Positions 9,541 through 14,977 of a stretch of 14,977 bases of DNA are shown here, piece by piece; the first letter of the stretch is position 1, and every line of letters starts with the position of its first letter. Made by a program: the position numbers and the translations under genes. The notes beneath the pieces were generated by a model. It was not told the origin of the DNA. It worked only from the letters and a program-made list of their open reading frames with translations, and made no database searches. This DNA is from CAYWNA01 sp964459305 (GTDB taxonomy: Bacteria > Planctomycetota > Planctomycetia > Pirellulales > Pirellulaceae): NCBI GenBank assembly GCA_964459305.1, contig CAYWNA010000300.1, forward strand, positions 1 through 14,977, read 5' to 3'.

Positions 9541-9644
9541 CGTTCCCAAACTCCGGCTTGGGAACGCATGCTTGGGAAGCTCTGCTTCCCGGCTTCCGAA
9601 GCGGAGCTTCGGGGATTCGGTTCCCAAGCTGGAACTTGGGAACC
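9541..9644. repeat. Cluster of four hairpins, interspersed-repeat type
   Basis: Four stem-loops follow one another. GTTCCCAA (9542-9549) pairs with TTGGGAAC (9558-9565). GGGAAGC (9574-9580) pairs with GCTTCCC (9584-9590). CCGAAGC (9596-9602) pairs with GCTTCGG (9606-9612). GGTTCCCAAG (9619-9628) pairs with CTTGGGAACC (9635-9644). The first arm can also pair with the last, giving a cruciform-like fold. From memory, very similar CGTTCCCAAGC...TTGGGAACG units are scattered in planctomycete and cyanobacterial genomes. The cluster ends 14 bases from the sigma-tail stop codon, so it may also stop transcription coming from that side. Confidence 0.7.
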
Positions 9645-9658
9645 AGGAAGAGCGTGAT

Positions 9659-9913
9659 TCACTCGATCAAACCTTGGGCTTCTCGCCGTAAGGCACTCAA
9701 TACACGTGACTTAGCGATATACACGGAATTGACGGAGATTCCGAGATCGGCGGCCACGGCGTCCGGTTTGGCTCCATCCATGACGACGCGCCAAAACGCC
9801 TGCCACGTGTCCGGAGAGAATCTTGGCTCGGTCAAATTCAACAAACGCCGGGCGACATGCTCATCGTGCTCCCGATCCCAGATTCGGCTAGCGCGTCTTG
9901 GGTGCTCGGCATC
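9659..9913 (-). pseudogene. C-terminal fragment of an ECF-type RNA polymerase sigma factor
   Basis: The minus frame is open from a stop at 9914-9916 to the stop at 9659. From about position 9885 it reads RIWDREHDEHVARRLL, then FSPDTWQAFWRVVMDG and LGISVNSVYIAKSRVLSALR. This is the sigma region 4 helix-turn-helix (promoter -35 recognition) of the ECF sigma group common in planctomycetes, ending in the typical QGLIE. Only about 75 of the usual 170-200 residues remain; region 2, which binds core polymerase, is absent. No ATG with a ribosome site precedes it; the first possible start is a TTG at 9844 inside the fragment. Its upstream part overlaps the end of the M81 gene in another frame, so it is best read as a relic joined by a deletion or rearrangement. 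Confidence 0.8.
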
Positions 9914-10749
9914 TTAAGCTGCCAATCGGCGCGTCGCTCAAAGATCCAATCGGCCAGCCCGTCGGCATAGGACTGAGCGGCTACCGCATCGTTATCGGTG
10001 ACGATGTACGCCGACGCTCCCATGTCGGGCACGTCCGCCAGCGGAAAGCATGTTGCGATCGATCCGCAGATCACGTTGGCGTTCGCTTCGATCCTGTGTA
10101 GCTCCGCGATCGCTTCGCTCATGGGCGGATGAGCCGTCACCTGATTCATGCCCCACATCATCGGGATCTGCGCCAAGGCCATCGTCGGCTTCAGTCCCTC
10201 GTTGAGAATTCGCACCAGCACGTCGGCACATTCGCGGCCCCGTTCGGCCATGTCGACCTCCAGATACGTTTCACGCCCGATCAGAACGTCCGCCGTCTCG
10301 ACCATCTGCCGTGACAGGTTCGAATGGATATCCAGTTGCGCAACGATCGGCACGTTCGGCCCCACCAACCGGCGCACAGCAGCCAAAATGTGACCATCCG
10401 CGTCGTCGATTCCCTCGGCCACCATCGAACCGTGTAGATACAGCAGCACGCCGTCAATCGCGCCGGCGTCTGCGATGTGCTGCAGCATCCGATTCAAAAT
10501 CTTGTCGAACACATCGCGCGGCGCTGGACCGCTGGGTTGGGCTTCGGCAGCGATGGTGGGGGTCAATTCGAAGCCATGAATCTCGGCACCGTCGATGAAC
10601 CCGCCAGTAGGTGTATTCGTGCCGCGAAAGACATTGATGATCTCCCCTGGCTCCAGCTCTCCGAAGCGTTCGTAGAAACTCTGCTCCGTAATCGCCACCG
10701 GAGTGAACGTACTGGTTTCGTGGACAACCGCGCCGGTGACGATTCGCAT
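9838..10749 (-). CDS. Truncated M81-family (MlrC-like) metallopeptidase
   Basis: Starting at ATG 10749 the protein has 303 residues and opens with MRIVTGAVVHETSTFTP, the typical M81 start. Further family features are LYLHGSM (103-109), AQLDIHSN (138-144, with D140 and H142 as likely zinc ligands) and ETYLEVDMAERG (160-171). Family members, including the microcystin-degradation enzyme MlrC, are usually near 480-500 residues, so the C-terminal third is missing. Clear similarity stops at about residue 290 (MPSTQDALAES). The remaining 13 residues are an out-of-frame reading of the sigma-factor fragment. Relatives usually have TYPH where this protein has TYLE, so an expected histidine ligand seems replaced. 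The longer frame from 10878 would translate a palindromic repeat and is rejected in favour of the start with a ribosome site. It is probably an inactive relic. Confidence 0.75.
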   Translation of the reverse strand: MRIVTGAVVHETSTFTPVAITEQSFYERFGELEPGEIINVFRGTNTPTGGFIDGAEIHGFELTPTIAAEAQPSGPAPRDVFDKILNRMLQHIADAGAIDGVLLYLHGSMVAEGIDDADGHILAAVRRLVGPNVPIVAQLDIHSNLSRQMVETADVLIGRETYLEVDMAERGRECADVLVRILNEGLKPTMALAQIPMMWGMNQVTAHPPMSEAIAELHRIEANANVICGSIATCFPLADVPDMGASAYIVTDNDAVAAQSYADGLADWIFERRADWQLKMPSTQDALAESGIGSTMSMSPGVC

Positions 10750-10755
10750 GTGGGA

Positions 10756-10762
10756 CTTCCTT
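10756..10762 (-). promoter_or_regulatory. Ribosome binding site deciding the M81 start
   Basis: AAGGAAG on the minus strand lies six bases before ATG 10749. It sets the start there rather than at 10878, which would add 43 residues encoded by the adjoining repeat element. Confidence 0.75.
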
Positions 10763-10773
10763 GTGGAGCAGTA

Positions 10774-10898
10774 AGGGTGTCCGAGAATTGGGAGGGCGAA
10801 GCTCCGGCTGAGCCGCTCTTTCCAATGGCCTGATGGCTCGGCGGGAGCCTCGCCCCCAATAACCGTGGCTTCCAGCATGTCGAATTCGCGGACACCCT
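10774..10898. mobile_element. MITE-like palindromic element with terminal inverted repeats
   Basis: The ends are inverted copies: AGGGTGTCCG at 10774-10783 and CGGACACCCT at 10889-10898, extended inward by one mismatch and then GAATT. Inside is a second imperfect palindrome, arms 10791-10814 and 10835-10857, of the GGCGAAGCTCCGGCTGAGCC type. Because of the palindrome both strands can be read as GEAPAEP, a peptide seen from memory in many spurious planctomycete ORFs. At about 125 bp without coding capacity it resembles a miniature inverted-repeat element. It ends 12 bases upstream of the M81 ribosome site, so it probably forms that gene's leader or separates it from the beta-lactamase gene. 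No clear target duplication is visible. Confidence 0.65.
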
Positions 10899-10960
10899 CA
10901 GTTACCTAAGAGAGCCAGGCCGCATTCTTGTAGACGGATTAGCAGTCTGTCCGCCATCAG

Positions 10961-12361
10961 TTATCTAATGCGTTTGGCCTTCTGTCGCACGCCGTTCTGG
11001 AACAACTCGAGCGAATCGCATTCGCCGTTGTCGTTCACTTCAAAAGTGAGCGTCGCCTCGACGACTTTGTAGAACCATTCGCTTTTTGATCGTGCGTAGA
11101 CTTGGAACGTCGGCTGACCGGTGAGTCCGACCATCAACTTGTCGTCCTTCACCGTGACCGTGAATATGATCCCAGGAACGAGTTCGTACTTGCCCGCGTA
11201 TTTCTCCATGACCTCGGGCGACACGACCACCGGTTTGTCGAACGACCGCGGCTCGACCTCCGCGCCCAAGATCATCCGTATGATGTCTTCCGCCAAACGA
11301 TCCACCTCGCCGGTGGCCGTGTTGGCGAGCAGAACCACGGCCGTTTTGGTCGGGCGGTTGACGAGCAACATCGAATGGTAACCGCCTGTCTGACCGTTGT
11401 GCCAACGGGTGCTGCCATCGTGTGCCACGTGCCAACCTAGCCCCATTGCGTGTGTGCCTTTGGCGAGAGGCTTTTGATGGACCGTCCAGGCCAAGTCAAT
11501 CGCCTCGCCTAACGTACCCTTTGGAGGAGCCAGATTCGCCCCGGCAAATCGCAGCATATCGTTGGCCGTGCTGCGGATTGCGCCAGCGCCTGCGAGCACG
11601 GGCAGGTCCCAGTTTGAAGCTGGCTGGCCGTCGCCCATGTGCGGCGGGGCCAGCCGTGATTGCTGGTGTTGGTTCAGCGTGATCGTGGTGCTGGTCATGC
11701 CCAGCGGCGTGGCGATCCGGTCTTGGAGCAATTGTTCGTACGTGGAATCTTCTCGGCGTGCCAGCAGATGCCCCAGAAGCCCCTGGCCAAGATTGGAGTA
11801 CTCGCTCCCTTCGCCGGGAGCCCGGGTGAGCTTGTGGCCATTCAAGAACGCATACAAGTCCTCGACTGTGTAGGCGGCGTACGGATTGCCCGGATCCGCA
11901 GTCAATCTCAAATTGTCGGGAAGCCGGGGCAGGCCGGAGACATGTGTAGAAAGGTCTTGCAGCGTGATGGCCCGTTTGCCGAGGCTAGGCATTTTCACAC
12001 CCGAGGGCAAGAATGCGCCAGCAGGTTGATCGAGCTTCACATGTCCCCGCGTCACCGCATCGGCCAGCAACACGCCTGTGAATACCTTCGTAGTCGAACC
12101 GATTTCGTACACCGTATCGCCGTCGGGTACTCGGTCGTCTTCTTTGCTCATACGGCCATAGCCGAAGATTCCCTTCTGGCCCTTGTGCAACACGCCGATT
12201 GTCATACCAACAACAATTTCGTGGTCGAGATACGGCTGCACGAGCCGGTCGATGCGTTGCTGGAGGGGCTTCTGAGCATGAAGATTCGCACGCCAGACGG
12301 TCGATAGTGTGAACGTGACCAAGATTAGTAGAATATGAAACAGGGTTCTTCGTCCAGCCAT
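10961..12361 (-). CDS. Exported serine beta-lactamase-family hydrolase (class C/esterase type)
   Basis: The 466-residue protein has an N-terminal hydrophobic signal (residues 6-22; cleavage likely after LHA near 29). The fold markers of Pfam Beta-lactamase (PF00144) are all present: SxxK as S89-T-T-K92 (nucleophile serine and lysine base), YSN at 188-190, and HNG at 321-323 in place of the KTG box. Residues ~380-466 form a small extra domain (VSPEVMEKYAGKYEL..., DDKLMVGLTGQP), as in DUF3471-type C-termini. This family includes penicillin-binding esterases, D-amino peptidases and AmpC enzymes; HNG rather than KTG favours an esterase or peptidase over a true beta-lactamase. The start is supported by AGGAGAG about seven bases upstream of ATG 12361. 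The gene precedes the broken M81 gene on the same strand. Confidence 0.88.
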   Translation of the reverse strand: MAGRRTLFHILLILVTFTLSTVWRANLHAQKPLQQRIDRLVQPYLDHEIVVGMTIGVLHKGQKGIFGYGRMSKEDDRVPDGDTVYEIGSTTKVFTGVLLADAVTRGHVKLDQPAGAFLPSGVKMPSLGKRAITLQDLSTHVSGLPRLPDNLRLTADPGNPYAAYTVEDLYAFLNGHKLTRAPGEGSEYSNLGQGLLGHLLARREDSTYEQLLQDRIATPLGMTSTTITLNQHQQSRLAPPHMGDGQPASNWDLPVLAGAGAIRSTANDMLRFAGANLAPPKGTLGEAIDLAWTVHQKPLAKGTHAMGLGWHVAHDGSTRWHNGQTGGYHSMLLVNRPTKTAVVLLANTATGEVDRLAEDIIRMILGAEVEPRSFDKPVVVSPEVMEKYAGKYELVPGIIFTVTVKDDKLMVGLTGQPTFQVYARSKSEWFYKVVEATLTFEVNDNGECDSLELFQNGVRQKAKRIR

Positions 12362-12397
12362 GCGATTCTCTCCTGGTTTGCTACATCCTGTTAATGG

Positions 12398-12580
12398 TCA
12401 CTCGGAAAAACGAAAGGCATACAAGTCGGCGTCACTTAGGACGAAGCGGAGTCGGATGGGTCGTCCAGCCAGTGATGAAACGTCTGCGCCAGTGACGATT
12501 CGTTTCCGGCGGTCTTCAGTCACGGCTGTTCCTTTCCGTGCGGAGTTAATTCCGGTCTCTTCAGTGCCAACGGCACGTTC
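12398..12580 (-). pseudogene. Decayed C-terminal domain fragment, paralogous to the 12681-13325 protein
   Basis: This stretch is too degraded for a full gene. The minus frame, open from a stop at 12581-12583 to the stop at 12398-12400, ends in RKRIVTGADVSSLAGRPI then RLRFVLSDADLYAFRFSE. This is nearly the same as the end of the neighbouring protein (LSALSGRPVRLRFVMSDADLYAFRFF). Only about 35-40 residues match; the upstream residues (AVGTEETGINSARKG) appear to come from the palindromic repeat at 12562-12664. There is no start codon with a ribosome site. I read it as the last part of a second copy of this domain, cut off by repeat insertion or by a partial tandem duplication. Confidence 0.7.
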
Positions 12581-12664
12581 TTATGTCAGCCCAGGATGCA
12601 GCGACGTGAGTCCGCGAACGTCACGGAACCCTGGGCTGTTTTAGGGTCGCCCCTTCGGGACTGG
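12562..12664. repeat. Interspersed palindromic repeat
   Basis: CAGCCCAGG (12587-12595) pairs with CCTGGGCTG (12630-12638). Inside these arms CGTGA (12604-12608) pairs with TCACG (12621-12625). Short stems flank it: TGCCAACGGCA on the left and CCCCTTCGGGA on the right. From memory, units with GTGCCGTTGGCAC, CCCAGG...CCTGGG and GTCGCCCCTTCGGGG occur repeatedly in planctomycete genomes. It separates the two relics of the same protein domain and may end transcription from the gene at 12681. Confidence 0.6.
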
Positions 12665-12680
12665 AACAAAACACGCTCAC

Positions 12681-13325
12681 TCAGAAGAATCGAAACGCAT
12701 ACAGATCAGCATCGCTCATCACGAATCGCAGTCGAACAGGCCGCCCCGACAGTGCTGAAAGGTCCGCGTCGGACTTCCACACGACTGGGCCGTCGAGCTT
12801 GTCGCCGTAGAGCTCCGCGCAGTCTTCCAGCGCAAATCCTGATATCGCTTCGCCGCCGGCATCCTGGATTTCCAAACGCAGCGAACCGACGGCCGACGTC
12901 GAGTAGTTGAGACGTAGCTCTTCGCCAGAGAACTTCAGCGGTTTGGTGATCAACTCGCCTTCGGCGTATGGGGTCCTAATCGAGACAAAACCGTCCGGAC
13001 GCAACGTCAGTCGCCGGATGTGCACTGACGGCAGCCGCCAGTTCTCCATGGCGTACATAGACAGTTCGGTCGGCGAAGTTTGCAGAATGCCACGCTCCAT
13101 GTACAGTGACCGTTCGTGCACTCGGTCTTCGGCTTCCGAGGCGGCCGGAATCGCGATGAGCAGTGCCAGACAGGTTATACCGGCCGCGGCCAGGATTGAC
13201 ACTTTTCCGCATGTAGCCGAAGTCGCCAGACTTTGGGCCGCGTAGGGGAAAACCAAACTCTGGCGAGTTCGGCTACGGGTCAGACTTGCCCGCGGATGGT
13301 ATAGAACCGGACGTGACGAAATCAT
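12681..13325 (-). CDS. Small secreted jelly-roll-like protein (C-terminal domain relic) with MITE inserted in its signal peptide
   Basis: From ATG 13325 the product has 214 residues. Residues ~66-214 (RVHERSLYMERGILQTSPTE ... SDADLYAFRFF) match, from memory, the conserved C-terminal domain of larger planctomycete secreted proteins of about 450-500 residues, with typical DGFVS, GFALEDC and PVRLRFVMSDADLY segments. The large N-terminal part is absent, so this is either a stand-alone domain or an internal-deletion product. The start is fixed by AAGGAG seven bases upstream. Residues 1-8 (MISSRPVL) and 51-65 (TCLALLIAIPAASEA) are two halves of one signal peptide. The 42 residues between them (starting YHPRASL, ending ILAAAGI) are encoded by the repeat element at 13176-13303. 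Export may still work because the hydrophobic part survives. The gene starts 31 bases after the sialidase stop, suggesting one transcript. A start further upstream, inside the sialidase gene, is rejected. Confidence 0.65.
   Translation of the reverse strand: MISSRPVLYHPRASLTRSRTRQSLVFPYAAQSLATSATCGKVSILAAAGITCLALLIAIPAASEAEDRVHERSLYMERGILQTSPTELSMYAMENWRLPSVHIRRLTLRPDGFVSIRTPYAEGELITKPLKFSGEELRLNYSTSAVGSLRLEIQDAGGEAISGFALEDCAELYGDKLDGPVVWKSDADLSALSGRPVRLRFVMSDADLYAFRFF
13176..13303. mobile_element. MITE-like element, copy 1, inserted in a signal-peptide coding region
   Basis: The plus strand begins TATACCGGCCGCGG and ends CCGCGGATGGTATA, an inverted pair with two mismatches. The outer TA on each side fits a two-base target duplication, as made by Tc1/mariner/IS630-type transposases. 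A central palindrome has 24-base arms at 13213-13236 and 13253-13276 with 22 of 24 positions pairing and a 16-base loop. The net insertion is 126 bases, exactly 42 codons. It has no gene of its own. Confidence 0.8.
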
Positions 13326-13332
13326 GGTTTGA

Positions 13333-13338
13333 CTCCTT
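13333..13338 (-). promoter_or_regulatory. Ribosome binding site deciding the start at 13325
   Basis: AAGGAG on the minus strand stands seven bases before ATG 13325, in the gap after the sialidase stop codon. It is the strongest Shine-Dalgarno in the window and shows that the start lies on the far side of the inserted element from the mature protein. Confidence 0.75.
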
Positions 13339-13356
13339 GCCGGCAGCTTGGCGATC

Positions 13357-14349
13357 CTATTCCGAAGCGAATCGGACCTTCGCCAGATAGATGCTCGTTT
13401 TTCCTTCATGCGACGAGTAGTAGCTGATCCACAGAAGCCCGTCGTGCCAGACCAAACCGGCGTAGCTGGTGTCGCCGCCGGACGGCAGTTTGAGGAACTC
13501 GGTGAATGTGGCCGCTTGCGGGTCAAGCCAGCAAAGCGACGTTCGTGCCCCGCCGTCGTACAGACGCACGGCGGCGACGAATCGCCCGTCGGGCAGCCGG
13601 GTCATGTGCGGCCCGCCGATGCGAATGCCGAGGTCTTTCCACGTCCATTCTCTGTAGGGCGGTTTGGAGATGCCCAGCTGACCCGTATTTGGCTTGCCGT
13701 CGCGGCGAAGCAAGCAATAGCATGTATCGTCTTCGAGGAACACCATCGACGTTTCGTTGGGATACCCGACATCGAAGGCATTCTCGACCAGCGTGTCGTA
13801 CCGCTTCCCGTCACGGCTGGAATACACACGAATCTCTCGTTTGCTCTTGTGCGTTCCGTATCCGATGCCGTAGGCCGTGGATTTGTGCCAGGTGGTTCGC
13901 CACAGCCAATAGTCGCGGTCCCCGACTTCATGACCTTCGCTCCACTTCACGCCGTCGGCAGAGAACCACGTGAGCGACTGGTGTTTGTAGTCGACAATCT
14001 TGTTCATCGCCTCGGCACCGGACAACATGAGTTGCCCGTCGGGCGTAACGGCGATTTTCGCATCCCGCAAATCCGAATCCTCCGAAGTGATCAACGCGGC
14101 AGACTCCCACACCTTTCCGTCGGCCGACGTGATAACGCGCAACGCCCCGTCGGGTGAAACGTGCCCTTTGCCTTCGCGGAACACGCAGTACCAGCGATCC
14201 TTGAAGCGGATCAAGTCGGTAAACGCATTGTGCGGCGCCGCGTCCCAGATTCGCTGCACCTCAACAAGCGTTGGTTCGGGTTGTTCGGCCGCCGGCCCGA
14301 CGGTTGCTGACACACAGCAAATTGCGATGGCGCGAAGGATGGGCTTCAT
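13357..14349 (-). CDS. Secreted sialidase-like (BNR/Asp-box) propeller protein
   Basis: The 330-residue protein has a signal peptide (1-20, VSATVGPA before AEQPE). Three Asp-box-like motifs mark a six-bladed propeller: SADGKVW (75-81), SADGVKW (130-136) and SRDGKRY (178-184). Residues typical of planctomycete exo-alpha-sialidase-like proteins include NAFTDLIRF (41-49), YCVFREGKGH (54-63, with R58 a candidate arginine of the carboxylate-binding triad), DLRDAKI (93-99), NETSM (198-202) and RRDGKPNTGQLG (215-226). Length suits a single catalytic domain without lectin modules. Sialidases cleave terminal sialic acids, but many proteins of this type act on other sugars, so specificity is open. AAAGGAA lies about eight bases before ATG 14349. 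A repeat element begins 44 bases further upstream, and the small gene at 12681-13325 follows in the same transcript. Confidence 0.82.
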   Translation of the reverse strand: MKPILRAIAICCVSATVGPAAEQPEPTLVEVQRIWDAAPHNAFTDLIRFKDRWYCVFREGKGHVSPDGALRVITSADGKVWESAALITSEDSDLRDAKIAVTPDGQLMLSGAEAMNKIVDYKHQSLTWFSADGVKWSEGHEVGDRDYWLWRTTWHKSTAYGIGYGTHKSKREIRVYSSRDGKRYDTLVENAFDVGYPNETSMVFLEDDTCYCLLRRDGKPNTGQLGISKPPYREWTWKDLGIRIGGPHMTRLPDGRFVAAVRLYDGGARTSLCWLDPQAATFTEFLKLPSGGDTSYAGLVWHDGLLWISYYSSHEGKTSIYLAKVRFASE

Positions 14350-14393
14350 GGCAGGTTCCTTTCATTGGAGTGGTTACGATCAGCCGTTGGCAT

Positions 14394-14512
14394 CCGCGGC
14401 CACGATTGACACTTTTGCGCATGTAGCCGAAGTCGCCAGACTTTGGTCTGCGTAGGGAAAAACCAAACTCTGGCGAGTTCGGCTACAGGTCAGACTTGTC
14501 CGCGGATGGTAT
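14394..14512. mobile_element. MITE-like element, copy 2, upstream of the sialidase gene
   Basis: This 119-bp stretch matches 13184-13302 with seven differences and no gap (94%). It keeps the CCGCGG ends and the central palindrome (arms 14413-14436 and 14463-14486), in the same orientation as copy 1. The left end is worn: TTGGC stands where copy 1 has ATACC, and no TA duplication is visible. It lies 44 bases before the sialidase start, where promoter or leader sequence would be expected. Confidence 0.8.
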
Positions 14513-14816
14513 GTCATCATCCAAACATATGAGTTCCCGGCCGTCAAACGTTTCCAGCATTTTTCCAGGGCCCTTTACTTTTTCACTCTGCGGGGACTGT
14601 ATCATCGTAACCCGAAGCGTGAGCGAAGGACTTGGAGGCGGACCCCAATCACTGGACAGCAGTTGGGGTTGAATAAGGTTTGGCTTAGCGGCCCGCGAGC
14701 CCCATCAGAGGGCTCGCGTGGACGCTGAAGCGCATCCCCGCTTTGGGTTCCGGTTGATTCTCCAATTTCGCGCGACCAACTTCGTGAACGTTTTCGTCCA
14801 TCTCGGTTGCTTGCCT
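14513..14816. other. Spacer with probable end of the IS3-family element
   Basis: No gene is seen. ACCCCAA (14642-14648) and TTGGGGT (14663-14669) form an inverted pair around TGGACAG (14653-14659). TGGACAGCAGTTGGGG at 14653 could be the terminal repeat of the insertion sequence whose transposase ends at 14817, since IS3-family ends start with TG. The other end is outside the window, so this cannot be confirmed. At 14610-14632, AACCCGAAGCGTGAGCGAAG resembles another common planctomycete repeat unit. Confidence 0.3.
14694..14718 (-). terminator. Hairpin downstream of the transposase gene
   Basis: CGCGAGCCC (14694-14702) and GGGCTCGCG (14710-14718) form a perfect nine-pair stem with a seven-base loop, about 100 bases after the transposase stop. 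No T run follows on the minus strand, so it may be a subterminal palindrome of the insertion sequence rather than an intrinsic terminator. Confidence 0.4.
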
Positions 14817-14977
14817 TTAGCCTTTGCCGTGATAAACGTCGGCCGGCGTCCGGTAGCCGAGCGACTGGTGCACTCGCTCCTGACAGTAGAAGCGGAAATA
14901 TTGCTCCAGTGACCGCTCCGCATCCAAGCCGTCGTCGTAATCCTTCAGGTACACTTCCTCGTATTTGACCGTCCGCC
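14817..14977 (-). CDS. IS3-family transposase (OrfB), C-terminal part, cut by window edge
   Basis: The last 52 residues read RTVKYEEVYLKDYDDGLDAE and then YFRFYCQERVHQSLGYRTPA ending DVYHGKG. This is the classic end of the IS3-group integrase-type transposase (rve_3 region), of the subtype where WRTVKYEEVYLK follows the third acidic residue of the DDE triad. That catalytic Glu lies just beyond the right edge. The visible part has no frameshift or stop, so the copy may be intact. Transposases of this group move the element by copy-out-paste-in. Confidence 0.9.
   Translation of the reverse strand, partial: RTVKYEEVYLKDYDDGLDAERSLEQYFRFYCQERVHQSLGYRTPADVYHGKG

Larger units (their letters stand above)
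9130..9658. other. Repeat-rich intergenic spacer
   Basis: No credible gene is present. The right part holds the hairpin cluster at 9541-9644 and a smaller hairpin near 9461-9476 (GTCGG, loop CGAAAA, CCGAC), whose outer arms can also pair as TTAGTCG with CGACTAA. The left end, 9130-9200, should contain the promoter of the large hydrolase, but I see no clear consensus boxes. Confidence 0.5.

Noticed and set aside
9541..9644. CRISPR array
   Set aside because: The repeats are hairpins of different sequence, not regularly spaced identical direct repeats, and there are no cas genes.
10750..10878. 43-residue N-terminal extension of the M81 protein
   Set aside because: It translates the palindromic element (GEAPAEP text), and a ribosome site plus the family-typical MRIVTG start support 10749.
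10899..10970. Near-duplicate CAGTTACCTAA and CAGTTATCTAA around the end of the beta-lactamase-like gene
   Set aside because: Only about 11 bases with a mismatch; too short to call a target duplication or attachment site.
13326..13526. Upstream extension of the small secreted protein to an ATG at 13526
   Set aside because: It runs through the end of the sialidase gene in another frame, has odd composition, and a strong ribosome site supports ATG 13325.

Overview
The window looks like chromosomal DNA of a planctomycete, probably Pirellula- or Rhodopirellula-like. The evidence is moderately high GC, almost all genes on one strand with wide spacers, and families typical of that phylum: a methyltransferase-like/PQQ-propeller secreted protein, a giant GH106-type enzyme carrying a discoidin module of the DUF1549/DUF1553 (PSD1) cytochrome type, a sialidase-like propeller, an M81 peptidase and a planctomycete-type ECF sigma tail. 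The spacers are full of palindromic repeats. No RNA gene or CRISPR array was seen.

Layout from left to right; all genes are on the minus strand unless noted. 1-213: plus-strand remnant resembling a sulfatase N-terminus. 214-3387: secreted methyltransferase-like/PQQ propeller protein. 3388-3798: spacer with a decayed coding tail. 3799-9129: 1776-residue secreted GH106-like glycoside hydrolase with a discoidin tail. 9130-9658: repeat-rich spacer. 9659-9913: last ~75 residues of an ECF sigma factor, joined to the broken 3' end of an M81 peptidase (9838-10749). 10774-10898: MITE-like palindromic element just before that peptidase. 10961-12361: exported serine beta-lactamase-like hydrolase. 12398-12580 and 12681-13325: two relics of one C-terminal domain family, with a palindromic repeat between them. 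13357-14349: sialidase-like protein. 14394-14512: second copy of the repeat element found at 13176-13303. 14817-14977: C-terminus of an IS3-family transposase, cut by the window edge.

The intact genes suit an exported polysaccharide/glycan-degrading or scavenging lifestyle: rhamnosidase-like, sialidase-like, beta-lactamase-like and a propeller protein, with a lost sulfatase. They do not form one tight operon; only the sialidase and the following small gene (31 nt apart) look co-transcribed.

The most striking observation is decay and remodelling by small repeats. A ~126-bp palindromic element has inserted in frame, exactly 42 codons, into the signal peptide of the 12681-13325 gene. Removing it together with one TA target copy restores a textbook signal peptide. 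A 94% identical copy sits upstream of the adjacent sialidase gene. The M81/sigma junction, the frameshifted end of the giant hydrolase and the duplicated C-terminal relics show the same process of recombination and gene erosion.
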